28,849 bases of DNA from DATDCV01 sp036524155 (GCA_036524155.1 DATDCV010000115.1:1-28849), one strand, 5' to 3'. Numbered from the stretch's first letter, positions 1 to 8,683 are shown. The notes: generated by a model from the sequence alone, not told the origin. A program made the numbers and translations.

Positions 1-1196
1 TTGCTGATACCCCCTCCGATGTAGGCTGCCTGTGCGTTGGGGATTGCGCCCGCAGCGATGTAGTCCCCGTTGGTCCGGATAAAATTGAAGAACCCGCCGC
101 CAATCGCAGAAAGATGGCCTTCGAAGCCGATGCGGTTCTGCAAACCGCCAGCGACCACGGCCATATTCCCCATCACACCGTTGCCGACTCCGCCTCCGAC
201 CGAGCCGGCTTGGCTTCCGACCGAGTTGTTACCGCCGCCAGCGATCGTTGAGCCAGCGCAGTTGGGTGTCCAGCTCCGGATCCAGTTTTGCTCGCCGCCG
301 CTCACCGTTGAGCCATACCCTTCGACTATGTTGCCGAGACCCCCGGCAATTGTCGTAAAGGATGCCGAGACGCGTTGTGGCAAGGGCACACCGTAATGGG
401 CCGCGGAACATGGGGAACCTCCTCCGGCAATCGTGGCGCCAATGGCTCCCCCGTCCACGATGTTGTTGCTCGCCCCGGCGATGACATTGGGACTATTCGT
501 GGTTGGCGCCAACCACAGCGCACGCTGGCCGTTGACCCTGAGTTCCAACGGCTGGTTGTCGGTGGTGCCTAGAAAGTTCGTGGCCGGGCTGGTACCGGCG
601 TTGCCCGTTGTGGTCCAGCCGCCGGAAACACCGGCTCCAGCAGCCGAAAGCGTCAGGGTGTTGCCGTTGGTGGCCACGAACACATTGGCCCCGGCCACCA
701 GCGTTACGGAATCGGTCAGCCCGTTCAACGACTTGACCACCTGCCCGCTGGCGATGTTGAGAGCGGTGATCGAATTGCCAGCCACGCTACTGGCCACCGC
801 GGCCGTGCCCGCATTGGCGGCGAAGAGTGCGTAGGGCGTCGCCGTCAACGCTTGACGCGTCGGAAAGGTTTCGAACGCGCCGGTTCCGTTGGTGCGCACT
901 CCGACCTCCAGCCAGCGGGCGTCACTGGCGAACACGCTACTGCCAAAGTCGAGCGTGACGGTAAACAGGCCGTTGGACACACTGGTTGCCGTGTTGGTCA
1001 GTGGGCCGCCCACCACGATGCCGTCAACCAGGGCGTCGTAGATCGTAAATCGGAGGTCATAAATGCCGTTGGCGGGCTGTCCGCTGTCGGTCAGTCTCCC
1101 TTGGTAGGTGAAGGCCATGCCTAACGGCGCGGCCAATATGGGGGGGCAGGAGCACGCCAGGAATGCGAATGCGGCGGCTACAGATTTCAATTTCAT
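1..1196 (-). CDS. Secreted glycine-rich repeat protein, YadA-head/tail-fibre-like, 3' end outside window
   Basis: An open frame runs from an ATG at 1196 to the window edge without a stop (about 398 codons), so the C-terminus is missing. The N-terminus has a hydrophobic signal peptide, with likely cleavage after ILA near residue 22; a cysteine pair inside it makes a lipoprotein signal a weaker alternative. Residues about 24-125 form a conserved module beginning TYQGRLTDSGQPANGIYDL and ending in LTATPYALFAANA, of a kind seen in large secreted proteins of Verrucomicrobia and Planctomycetes. From about residue 235 the protein is built of loosely repeated units of the form IAGGxxNxV or VGGGxxNxV. 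This resembles the left-handed beta-roll of YadA-type heads, and such proteins often end in an endosialidase-type chaperone domain, which cannot be checked here. It is divergent from the sigma-factor gene. Function is unknown; surface display or adhesion is an inference. Confidence 0.75.
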   Translation of the reverse strand, partial: MKLKSVAAAFAFLACSCPPILAAPLGMAFTYQGRLTDSGQPANGIYDLRFTIYDALVDGIVVGGPLTNTATSVSNGLFTVTLDFGSSVFASDARWLEVGVRTNGTGAFETFPTRQALTATPYALFAANAGTAAVASSVAGNSITALNIASGQVVKSLNGLTDSVTLVAGANVFVATNGNTLTLSAAGAGVSGGWTTTGNAGTSPATNFLGTTDNQPLELRVNGQRALWLAPTTNSPNVIAGASNNIVDGGAIGATIAGGGSPCSAAHYGVPLPQRVSASFTTIAGGLGNIVEGYGSTVSGGEQNWIRSWTPNCAGSTIAGGGNNSVGSQAGSVGGGVGNGVMGNMAVVAGGLQNRIGFEGHLSAIGGGFFNFIRTNGDYIAAGAIPNAQAAYIGGGIS

Positions 1197-1368
1197 GGTG
1201 TAGAAGCGGCTTCTCTCAGGAGAAACAAGAAATCCGTGTCGCGGTTACAGGCAAAAAGGGCTGATTCGACCTTGAATCCACAGAAGCACCCGCGAAAAAA
1301 CAGAATGGCCAGAAACGGTGGGAATTTGTATGCTCCGGGCAGGCGTGCGGGCGCGAGTGGACCGAGGC

Positions 1369-2175
1369 ATGGAAAACGAGCATCACGATTGTTGTGCGAA
1401 GACCCCCGCAAACAGCGGGGCAACGGTGGTGGTTTCCCCTCGCGGCCAGGATTTTGAGGGCCTCCACCAGGGGTGGTTCGATACAACCCATTGGAGCGTG
1501 CTGCGGGAAGCAGGCCAGGAGGATGCAGATCGGCGAACAGCAGCGCTAGAGAAGTTGTGCGAGACCTATTGGCAGCCGGTGTACGCTTTTGCCCGTCGAA
1601 GTGGTTACGCGGTCCATGACGCGCAGGACTTGACCCAGGGGTTCTTTGCTCAACTCCTTGAGGGGGACGCGCTGCGAAACCTCGATCCGCGGAAAGGCAA
1701 ATTTCGCTCGTTCCTCTTAGTGCTGCTGCGGCATTTCTTGACCAACGAAGCCAAACGCGCGGGGGCCGCCAAACGCGGGGGCGGCCGAGTTCCGCTGCCA
1801 CTTGAGGCGGGGGCGGCCGAAGACCGGTTTCTCGCCGTGGCCGACAGCGAGTTAACGGCAGAGCAGCAGTTCGACCGCCACTGGGCACTGGCGGTCATGG
1901 AACGCACGTTTGCGGCGTTGCGTTCCGAGTGTGAGCAGGCCCGCGAGGCGGCAAGGTTCGAGCAGCTGAAGATCTTCCTCTCAAGAGAAGGCGGCAAAGA
2001 AGAGTATGGCAGAGCGGGCGCCCCGCTTGGCCTGACGCCGGCGGCGGTGAAAGTGGCAGTCCACCGGCTGAGGCATCGTTACGGCGAGTTGCTGAGGCGG
2101 GAAGTGGCCCGGACGGTCGAGAGCCCCTTTGAGACTGAGGCGGAGATGCGGTATTTGCTGGACTTACTGGTCTAG
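1369..2175 (+). CDS. RNA polymerase ECF-type sigma factor
   Basis: A 268-residue protein when started at the ATG at 1369. In-frame upstream starts are ATG 1330, preceded by GGTGGGAA, and GTG 1318; the choice is uncertain because conserved sequence only begins at WFDTTHWSVL. The sigma-2 region follows (ETYWQPVYAFARRSGY, then HDAQDLTQGFFAQLL, then RKGKFRSFLLVLLRHFLTNE), and the sigma-4 helix-turn-helix is GLTPAAVKVAVHRLRHRYGELL near the C-terminus. The DTTHWSV start and the spacing fit the sigma70-ECF group common in Planctomycetes and Verrucomicrobia. The DAED-like box reads DAQD followed by Leu-Thr. No anti-sigma factor is adjacent; a membrane Ser/Thr kinase begins about 116 bases downstream on the same strand, which suggests control by phosphorylation (inference). 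Confidence 0.9.
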   Translation: MENEHHDCCAKTPANSGATVVVSPRGQDFEGLHQGWFDTTHWSVLREAGQEDADRRTAALEKLCETYWQPVYAFARRSGYAVHDAQDLTQGFFAQLLEGDALRNLDPRKGKFRSFLLVLLRHFLTNEAKRAGAAKRGGGRVPLPLEAGAAEDRFLAVADSELTAEQQFDRHWALAVMERTFAALRSECEQAREAARFEQLKIFLSREGGKEEYGRAGAPLGLTPAAVKVAVHRLRHRYGELLRREVARTVESPFETEAEMRYLLDLLV

Positions 2176-2291
2176 TAGGCAGGGGCCTGCGGCGGGTGAA
2201 AGTACTGCGTAACCGCGGCGTCGTGACGTTGTTCTGTACTATAGCGTGGATCAGTAACTATTAGCGCGCCGAGATTGGAGGGCCATCGCCG

Positions 2292-5200
2292 TTGCGGGCT
2301 CCAGATGAGGCGCCGTTTTCTCCAAGCATGGCGGTCCAGGAATGTTGCCCTCGATGCCGGCGGCCGCTGCCGGCGACGGTTTTGGGCGGGCTTTGTGCCC
2401 GGTGCCTGGCGGAGACAATTTCGGCGTCGTTGCCGCCGGCTGACCAGCAGCGCACTCTTGGTGATTACGAGGTGTTGGAAGAGGTCGGCCGGGGCGGCAT
2501 GGGGGTGGTCTATAAAGCGCGACAGGTCAGTCTGAACCGTGTCGTCGCGATCAAGGTGATGCTGGGGGGGCACCTGGCCAACGATGCCGAGATCGAACGC
2601 TTCCACACTGAGGCCGAGGCCGTCGCACGCCTGGAGCATCCGAATATTGTCGGCATTTACGAGGTCGGGGCATGTGAGGGGCAGCCTTATTTTAGCATGC
2701 AGTGGATCAACGGTCGCAGCCTCGAGGCCCACTTTGCGAATCTCCCCTCACCGATCCCCTGTCGGCACGCCTCCGAACTGCTCGTGAAGGTGGCTCGCGC
2801 CGTTCATCACGCTCATCAACGCGGCGTGCTGCACCGCGATCTCAAACCGGCCAACATCCTGCTGGACGAGCAGAACGAACCGCACGTGACCGATTTCGGT
2901 CTCGCTCGCGACCTGGCCATGGGGAGCCATGTCACCATCGCAGGCGCAGTGCTGGGCAGCCCCAGTTTCATGGCACCGGAACAGGCCGCGGGCAACACCA
3001 GCCAACTCACCACGGCCGTAGATATCTACAGCCTGGGCGCCATCCTGTATTATCTGCTGACCGGTCGTCCTCCGTTCTCCGAGGTCACTCAGTTGCAGAC
3101 CCTCCGGTCCGTTATGGAAGAAGAGCCGGTTCGGCCAAGGTCCATCGACCCGGGATTGGATCGCGATCTGCAGACCATTTGCCTCAAGTGCCTGGAAAAG
3201 GATCCGCAACGGCGCTATTCCTCTGCCGACGCTTTGGCCGACGACCTGGAGCGCTGGCTGCGGCAGGAGCCGATTCACGCCCGGCCTGCGAATTCCGCGG
3301 AGCATGTGGTGAAGTGGGCCCGTCGGAAACCTGCGGTGGCGGCGTTGGCAGGCACGGTGCTGCTGGTCGCTGCCCTTGGGTTTGCCGCGGTGCTGTGGGA
3401 ATGGCGCCAGGCCGAGGCGGCTCACCGAAGGGCGGCGCGCGCCGAGTCGGACGCGGTGGAGAAACTCTATGTTTCCTATCTGGCCCAGGCGCGGGCCAAC
3501 CGGTGGAGCGGCCGGGCCGGTCGCCGTTTCGACAGCCTTGAAGCCCTGAGCAAGGCGGCGGAAATTCGATCCTCCCTCGAACTGCGCAACGAAGCAATTG
3601 CCTGTTTGGCGCTGCCGGACGTGCGCGTCGAGCGCCGGCTCAACGGCGCGATAACCATGGCGCCCGGTGGGCTGGCCTTTGATCAGGAATTGAACCGCTA
3701 TGCGCAGGCGCTGGCGGATGGCACTATCGTGATCCGTCAAACGGCTGACGACCGGGAACTGCTCCGCCTCACAGGCCCGGGCAAGCCGTCCTGGGCCGGT
3801 TTGTGTTTCAGCGCTGATGGAACTTACCTGGCGGAGAAATACGTCGGCCCGGAAACAAATCGGGTCGTGGTTTGGGATCTGCCAACCCGGAAAAGGGTCC
3901 TATCCGAACTAATTAGCGTCCATTCCTTCTGCTTCAGGCCTGACAGTCGAGAATTCACGATCTCAGAGGAAAGCGGCCAGGTCATTACCTACGGTCTTCC
4001 GTTGGGCAAAGAAGTGAGGCGCCTGGAGTTGCTCCCCCTCCTCCAGGCCGTCAGCTACGACCCGGCCGGCCGGCGTTTGGCCGTAACGCGCCGGGAGAAT
4101 CCCACAGTGCTCATCATCGACGTGGACTCGGGTCAGATCGAGAATCGCTTCGATCACCCGACCAGCCTGGGAGTGGCCGCATGGAACCCGGCAGGCACCA
4201 TGCTGGCTTGCCCAGGAGGAGATGGGCGCACTTATTTGAGGCAGGCGAGCACCGGAGAACTCGAAGCGGTGCTGGAGGGTCATATTGGCGTCGTGACCGC
4301 CGCGCTGTTCAACCCGGGTGGCGATATCCTGGTGACGACGGGGTGGGATGGAATGACCAGGTTCTGGGACCCGATCGCCAAAGGGTCCTTGTTCAGCATA
4401 CCGGGCGGATGGGCACCGATCGGCTTCGGGCCCGGCGAACGATTGGGTTATGGAATCGGAGCTTACGAGGTGGGCATCTGGAGGGTGGAACCGGCGCGTG
4501 AGTGTCGTCGAATGGGGCACACCGGCGTCATTTGGGGCGCTCAGTTCAGTCCCGACGCGCGCTTCCTGGCAGCCGCCTGTAGCGACGGCGTCAGGCTCTG
4601 GCGGGTGGAAACCAGCCGGGCGCTGACCCTGCTCCCGGTGCAGGAGTGCAGATCCGTCCTCTTCGCTCCCGACGGCCGCAACTTGCTCGCCAGTGGACTG
4701 TCCGGCCTCCACCGGTGGCCGCTCCAATTCTCCGGGCCTGACAACGATCTCCAGGTAGGCGACGCGACCGTCCTTTCCTCCTCAGCCCTGGAAGCGAGCT
4801 GTCTCGGCCCGGACGGGCACACGCTTATCGCCGCGTGCCTGGATGGGTCTGATCTGCTGCAGTTGGACCTGCGAAATCCCGGGAACCCAAGCCCGATTAC
4901 GGGTCATCGCATGGCCTCATCGGTTGCGATGAGCCCAGATGGAAAATGGCTCGCCACCGGAACCTGGAAGGGGGCCAACGTCAAGGTTTGGGAGGCGGCG
5001 ACTCGCCAGCCGGTCCGAGAGCTGGAGGTCAAAGGCAACGCGGTTGGCCGATTCAGTCCGGACGGCCGGTGGCTGGTCACCGGCTCAGAGCAGGAATATC
5101 GCTTTTGGGCCGTGCCTTCCTGGGCACCTGATTTGGCTATCCCCCGTGACCGCGCAGGGGATATGTACGGGGCGATGGCGTTTTCTCCAGACGGTCTTAT

Positions 5201-5411
5201 CCTGGCGCTGCTTCGCGGACGCAATAGCAGTGTGCAACTCATCTCGATTCCGGGCGGGAAAGAACTGGCCACTTTGGACACCGGTCAGCCCTTGTGCTTT
5301 TCTCACGACGGCCGCTTTCTGGCCACAGCCGGAGAGGACATGCAATCGGTATTCGTGTGGGATTTTAGGTTGATCCGCCAGCAACTCGCGGCTTTGAAAC
5401 TGGACTGGTGA
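2292..5411 (+). CDS. Membrane Ser/Thr protein kinase with N-terminal zinc ribbon and C-terminal WD40 propeller
   Basis: A 1039-residue protein from a TTG at 2292, which has GGAGG about 10 bases upstream; an ATG at 2328 (12 residues shorter) is the alternative. Residues 18-38 hold a CPRC...CARC zinc-ribbon-like pair. The kinase domain spans about 58-325 with all key motifs: glycine loop GRGGMG (66-71), lysine in VAIKVM (K88), catalytic HRDLKPAN (181-188), DFG (201-203) and APE (228-230), so it should be active. A single hydrophobic segment lies at about 347-370 (PAVAALAGTVLLVAALGFAA). It is followed by a long outer domain with repeated WD40-like strands (for example FSPDGRWLVTGS), probably a beta-propeller sensor or interaction platform. 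The topology puts the kinase in the cytoplasm and the propeller outside. It follows the ECF sigma gene on the same strand and is a likely partner. Confidence 0.93.
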   Translation: MRAPDEAPFSPSMAVQECCPRCRRPLPATVLGGLCARCLAETISASLPPADQQRTLGDYEVLEEVGRGGMGVVYKARQVSLNRVVAIKVMLGGHLANDAEIERFHTEAEAVARLEHPNIVGIYEVGACEGQPYFSMQWINGRSLEAHFANLPSPIPCRHASELLVKVARAVHHAHQRGVLHRDLKPANILLDEQNEPHVTDFGLARDLAMGSHVTIAGAVLGSPSFMAPEQAAGNTSQLTTAVDIYSLGAILYYLLTGRPPFSEVTQLQTLRSVMEEEPVRPRSIDPGLDRDLQTICLKCLEKDPQRRYSSADALADDLERWLRQEPIHARPANSAEHVVKWARRKPAVAALAGTVLLVAALGFAAVLWEWRQAEAAHRRAARAESDAVEKLYVSYLAQARANRWSGRAGRRFDSLEALSKAAEIRSSLELRNEAIACLALPDVRVERRLNGAITMAPGGLAFDQELNRYAQALADGTIVIRQTADDRELLRLTGPGKPSWAGLCFSADGTYLAEKYVGPETNRVVVWDLPTRKRVLSELISVHSFCFRPDSREFTISEESGQVITYGLPLGKEVRRLELLPLLQAVSYDPAGRRLAVTRRENPTVLIIDVDSGQIENRFDHPTSLGVAAWNPAGTMLACPGGDGRTYLRQASTGELEAVLEGHIGVVTAALFNPGGDILVTTGWDGMTRFWDPIAKGSLFSIPGGWAPIGFGPGERLGYGIGAYEVGIWRVEPARECRRMGHTGVIWGAQFSPDARFLAAACSDGVRLWRVETSRALTLLPVQECRSVLFAPDGRNLLASGLSGLHRWPLQFSGPDNDLQVGDATVLSSSALEASCLGPDGHTLIAACLDGSDLLQLDLRNPGNPSPITGHRMASSVAMSPDGKWLATGTWKGANVKVWEAATRQPVRELEVKGNAVGRFSPDGRWLVTGSEQEYRFWAVPSWAPDLAIPRDRAGDMYGAMAFSPDGLILALLRGRNSSVQLISIPGGKELATLDTGQPLCFSHDGRFLATAGEDMQSVFVWDFRLIRQQLAALKLDW

Positions 5412-5454
5412 TCATGGGACGAGATATGCGGCCCTGGGGGCTTGCCACCCGCCA

Positions 5455-5484
5455 CCCAAGGCAGGGATGAGGCTGTTCCTTGGG
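5455..5484. terminator. Possible hairpin between convergent kinase and LysR genes
   Basis: CCCAAGG CAG (5455-5464) can pair with CTG TT CCTTGGG (5473-5484), leaving an 8-base loop and a 2-base bulge. It lies between two convergent stop codons. There is no clear T-run on either strand, so an intrinsic terminator is only suggested. Confidence 0.3.
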
Positions 5485-5508
5485 CAGCCGCCTGCAGTCC
5501 TCGGAAGG

Positions 5509-6432
5509 CTAAATTCGCAAACCACTGGAGAGCCGCTTGTCGAGTCTGTCCGCGAGGGCCTGGATGAGGATATCGCGGCGGCGGCTGGCGTGCGGGTTCA
5601 GTCTCAGCAGGCGGGGATTCCAGGCAAGGCTGTAGCCGAAATGAACATTCTGCAGCTCCGGAATAGGGACTTTGAAGAATTTACGGGGAACGTCCTCCGG
5701 AGAGAGAAAAGCAGGGAGGTAGCCGGAAAGGTTTGCACTGACCATCGCACGTCGAGCCTGGACGAAATCATCGCAAGCTAGAGCCGGCTCAAAGTGCTCG
5801 CTGAGCCCGAGTCCGGCGGGGTCGAGTTCGTTGACCGGCCAAACGAGCGGCAGACGGTTGGCCCGGAATGCGCGCGTGGCCAGCGCCGCGTTTTTGCAGA
5901 GGGCCCTCGGCGCCCACAAGCATAGTTGCCAGTTCCCGAGTCCCTTCATTTGGAGCGGCCGGCTGAGGGCGCGTTGTCGCACGATGCCGAAATCGAGCGT
6001 CAGGTCGTGGAGACGGCGTTCCACTTCGGCGTCGTTCACGGTTTCGTGGCGGAACCGGATTCCCGGCTGCATTTGGGATTCCGAGAGCAGAGGGAGGAGA
6101 AAGCAATGGTTGAAGGTTGCATCAGCGCCGAGGCGGTAGGATTGGCCCTCGGCGAGGCAACCCCGCTGAAAATTGGAGAGGCCCATGAGGAAGAATCGCG
6201 AGATGCGAGCCAACTCCCGGCCGGATGACGTCAGGCGCACCCCTTTGCCGTGGCGTTCGACAAGGGTGGCGCGAAAGAAGCTCTCGAGCTCTTTGAGCTG
6301 TCGGCTGTAAAGACTCTGCCGGGCAGGATCTCCATCGGCAGCTTTGACGATGCTGCCGTAGGCGCCCACCTCCACCAGGGAGCGCAGGCGCTCGAGGGAG
6401 AGGCCGGACTCCGCAAACAGGCGCGTAAACAT
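5509..6432 (-). CDS. LysR-family transcriptional regulator
   Basis: 307 residues, the usual size for a LysR-type regulator. The N-terminal winged helix-turn-helix is recognisable (LRSLVEVGAYGSIVKAA, then SRQLKELESFFRATLVER and GVRLTSSGRELA, residues about 16-75). A substrate-binding-like effector domain follows, in which TLDFGIVRQ is a typical strand. The start is the ATG at 6432, with no good Shine-Dalgarno sequence upstream. It is divergent from the acyl carrier protein gene across 68 bases, the classic arrangement in which a LysR protein controls the divergent gene. The effector is unknown; an aromatic or acyl compound from the nearby cluster is a guess. Confidence 0.87.
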   Translation of the reverse strand: MFTRLFAESGLSLERLRSLVEVGAYGSIVKAADGDPARQSLYSRQLKELESFFRATLVERHGKGVRLTSSGRELARISRFFLMGLSNFQRGCLAEGQSYRLGADATFNHCFLLPLLSESQMQPGIRFRHETVNDAEVERRLHDLTLDFGIVRQRALSRPLQMKGLGNWQLCLWAPRALCKNAALATRAFRANRLPLVWPVNELDPAGLGLSEHFEPALACDDFVQARRAMVSANLSGYLPAFLSPEDVPRKFFKVPIPELQNVHFGYSLAWNPRLLRLNPHASRRRDILIQALADRLDKRLSSGLRI

Positions 6433-6451
6433 AACTATACAGTAATGTTAT
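6431..6451. promoter_or_regulatory. Candidate LysR operator in the LysR/ACP intergenic region
   Basis: ATAAC (6431-6435) and GTTAT (6447-6451) form a perfect 5-bp dyad separated by 11 bases, the half-site geometry typical of LysR-type regulators. It sits in an AT-rich patch between the divergent genes. The left arm overlaps the LysR start codon, which fits autorepression or may mean the match is chance. Confidence 0.4.
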
Positions 6452-6500
6452 ATGCAATAAAAGCACTGGCAAGATAATTTATCGGATTTAGGGTGCCGGC

Positions 6501-6779
6501 ATGAAACAACCAATTAATTCACTTATGAACGACTTGCTGACCGAACAAGAGATCGCCGGGGTGCAGGAGATCCTGGCGCGGGAGCTGGGCGTCAAACCGG
6601 AACAACTCACGCCGGAGGCGGTTTTGGACGCGGACCTGGGCGCCGACTCACTGACCAAGGTGGAGATTATTATGGCGCTGGAGGAGCGGTTCCAGGTGAC
6701 GGTGCCGGACGAACTGGCCGAGCGGGTACAAACCGTCGAAGACGTTTATGAAGCCTTGGGGAAGGTGCTGGGGAGGTAG
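6501..6779 (+). CDS. Acyl carrier protein
   Basis: 92 residues with the full carrier-protein fold signature. The phosphopantetheine site is DLGADSLTKVEI with the modified serine at residue 50, followed by IMALEERFQVTVPDELAERVQTVEDVYEAL. The ATG at 6501 is preceded by AGGG seven bases upstream; a second ATG at 6525 would remove eight residues. It stands apart from any fatty-acid synthesis genes, since no ketosynthase, malonyl transferase or reductase lies next to it. It is divergent from a LysR regulator, which suggests a specialised carrier rather than the housekeeping AcpP. It may serve the aromatic-acid operon whose last gene (the ligase) ends about 6 kb away; this is inference. Confidence 0.93.
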   Translation: MKQPINSLMNDLLTEQEIAGVQEILARELGVKPEQLTPEAVLDADLGADSLTKVEIIMALEERFQVTVPDELAERVQTVEDVYEALGKVLGR

Positions 6780-6792
6780 AGCGGGGGGTGCT

Positions 6793-6821
6793 TAACCGGA
6801 CAGCGCCCGCGAGGTCGGTTA
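6793..6821. terminator. Possible hairpin between convergent ACP and symporter genes
   Basis: TAACCGGAC (6793-6801) can pair with GTCGGTTA (6814-6821) with one bulged base. It spans the gap between two convergent genes and overlaps the symporter stop codon. No T-tract follows, so a bidirectional terminator is only a possibility. Confidence 0.3.
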
Positions 6822-8429
6822 GGAAGAAGTGTGCGCCAGAGCCGCAGGCAAGGGCGTTGGCTGGGGGCGTTTAGAGGAAAAGTATTTTTCGATGGTTTGG
6901 CGGCTCGGGGCGCGCGTCAGCAAAGAGAAGGCGAGCATGCAGAATGCGGAGCCGAAGACCATGGGCACGACGGTCATGAAGCCGTTCCAAAAACTGACAT
7001 CGCCGCGAGGGTTAATAAAAAGCACCTTGATGGCTTCCTTGCCGTGACCGATCTGCCAGATGACATCGCCGGGGCGGTGGTAGTGTTGAAGCAAGGCGAA
7101 GCAGATCAAGCAGCCGGCGGTGAAGAGGGTGGAGGCCAGGGCGCCCCATTTGGTGCTGCGTTTCCAGAACAGCGCCGCGACCATCACCGGAGCCAGCGCG
7201 GCGAAGCCGGAAAAGGCGTAGCGGATGGCGATTTCGAAGATTCCCTGTTTGGCTTTGAGTTCGAGAGCGACGACGTAGGCGGCGAGGGTAATGACGACGA
7301 TAAAAGCGCGGGCGAAATAGACCGCGCCCTTCTCGCCATATCTTTCGCGTCCGCCGTAATGCTGGTAGACGTCCTTGGTGAACATGGTGCTCAAGGCAAG
7401 CACCTGGTGCGCGTCGGAGCCCATCACAGCGGAGATGATGCCCGCACCCAGGATGCCTGCCAGCCACTCGGGCGCGTATTTCTCCAGCATCAACAGGAGG
7501 ATGCCGTCAGGGTCACCGACCTTGCCGAGGGTCGCCACGCCGAGGACGCCGAGGAATACGCAAGGCAGCCAAATCAGGAGGATTGCGAGGGGATAGAGGA
7601 TGACCGTGCGTTTGAAGGCGGTGACGCGGCGCGCAGAGAAGCACATGATAGCCATGTGGGGGAACATGATGCTCGAGAGCGGAATCAGCGTATAGCTCCA
7701 GAAGGCTTGCGGCGGCATTCGCTCGCGCGTAACCAGGAACCGCGTTTGGGGATCGCCGCCGAGCTTGCTGACGTACTCACCGAAACCGCCGGGCAAGGCA
7801 TGGCTGATCGTCAGCACGGCCACCAGGCCGAAGCAAAGGAATAGCGTGGTCTGCAGAATGTTGACCCATACGGTTCCGCGCATGCCGCCGAGGAACACAC
7901 CGAGGGTTACCACCAGCGCGACGATTGCGCAACCCAGCCAATAGGGGATGAACGGGGCGGACGTGCCGCGGACGTCCGAGATATGAGCCAGGACGGTCCC
8001 GCCGCCCATGATGCTGATGATCATATAAGGCACGAGCATGAGCGCGCTGACAGCGAAGATGACCGTGCCAATGCGATCGCACTCCCATCGATCCCGGAAA
8101 AAAGCGACCTGGGTCTGATGGCCAAACCTTTTGCCGAGCGCCCAAAGGCGGGTGCCGATGAGGAAGATGGTCAGCGGGATTACGAGGCCCGAAGAGGAGG
8201 CCATGAGCCCGTAAATGCCGATGCCTTGGCGGTAGGCCTGGCCGGAGCTGCCCAGGATGGCGAAGGCGGTCATATTGGTAGCGAAGAGCGACAGAAAGAA
8301 GACCATCTCGCCGACCGAACGGTTGGCGAGGAAGAAGTCCTCGGTGTTGCTCTTGCCGCGGCGGAAGGCGACTCCGCCGACCAACGCAACCACTGCCAGG
8401 TAGAGAAGAATGATCAGGACCGGGATCAT
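6819..8429 (-). CDS. Sodium:solute symporter (SSS family)
   Basis: 536 residues with about 13 hydrophobic segments, the normal length and architecture for the SSS family. The N-terminus IPVLIILLYLAVVALVGGVAF followed by TEDFFLANRSVG, and then FATNMTAFAILGSSGQAY, are typical of TM1-TM2 of sodium/pantothenate- or sodium/proline-like carriers. Its start codon overlaps the stop of the upstream DUF3311 gene by four bases (ATGA at 8426-8429). DUF3311 proteins are often encoded directly before SSS carriers and are thought to be small accessory subunits. The substrate cannot be told from the sequence. It is the last gene of a four-gene operon with two secreted PQQ-type propellers, so a sugar- or carboxylate-related substrate is plausible. 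Confidence 0.93.
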   Translation of the reverse strand: MIPVLIILLYLAVVALVGGVAFRRGKSNTEDFFLANRSVGEMVFFLSLFATNMTAFAILGSSGQAYRQGIGIYGLMASSSGLVIPLTIFLIGTRLWALGKRFGHQTQVAFFRDRWECDRIGTVIFAVSALMLVPYMIISIMGGGTVLAHISDVRGTSAPFIPYWLGCAIVALVVTLGVFLGGMRGTVWVNILQTTLFLCFGLVAVLTISHALPGGFGEYVSKLGGDPQTRFLVTRERMPPQAFWSYTLIPLSSIMFPHMAIMCFSARRVTAFKRTVILYPLAILLIWLPCVFLGVLGVATLGKVGDPDGILLLMLEKYAPEWLAGILGAGIISAVMGSDAHQVLALSTMFTKDVYQHYGGRERYGEKGAVYFARAFIVVITLAAYVVALELKAKQGIFEIAIRYAFSGFAALAPVMVAALFWKRSTKWGALASTLFTAGCLICFALLQHYHRPGDVIWQIGHGKEAIKVLFINPRGDVSFWNGFMTVVPMVFGSAFCMLAFSLLTRAPSRQTIEKYFSSKRPQPTPLPAALAHTSS

Positions 8430-8683
8430 GAATGCGGGTCAGGCGGCCCGGGCTTCTTCGGGTCGTAGGGCAGAGTATCTTCGAGATGGACAGGCCAGGC
8501 GAACTTCACCAGCACTGCCATCGTGGCGGAGGCGAGCAGGGAATAGCCGGCGTGGTACGCCAGCCCGACGGGGAGAAATCCCAGGACCAGCGGCTCGAAT
8601 TTTCGCCAATTCCAGAAGTCCTGGTGGAGGACATAAACGACGGCGACCAGCAGAGTAAGGAGAGCGGGTTTGATCCACCTCAT
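8426..8683 (-). CDS. DUF3311-type small membrane protein
   Basis: 85 residues with two hydrophobic segments: ALLTLLVAVVYVL near residues 7-19 and VLGFLPVGLAYHAGYSLLASATMAVLV near 33-60. The second segment carries the LPVGLAYHAGYSL pattern typical of DUF3311. The C-terminus is short and proline-rich. It overlaps the preceding propeller gene by four bases and the following symporter gene by four bases, so it is translationally coupled to both. The usual pairing of DUF3311 with SSS carriers supports an accessory role in transport. Confidence 0.8.
   Translation of the reverse strand: MRWIKPALLTLLVAVVYVLHQDFWNWRKFEPLVLGFLPVGLAYHAGYSLLASATMAVLVKFAWPVHLEDTLPYDPKKPGPPDPHS

Noticed and set aside
2179..2190. 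GCAGG-GG-CCTGC palindrome just after the sigma-factor stop
   Set aside because: The arms are only five bases with a two-base loop and there is no T-run, so a terminator is not supported.
2748..3740. Long open frame (330 codons) on the minus strand
   Set aside because: It lies wholly antisense to the kinase gene, has no recognisable family motif, and is explained by GC-rich codon usage of the real gene.
6831..7844. 337-codon plus-strand open frame
   Set aside because: It is antisense to the symporter gene, and its charged, low-complexity composition is typical of the complement of a membrane protein gene.
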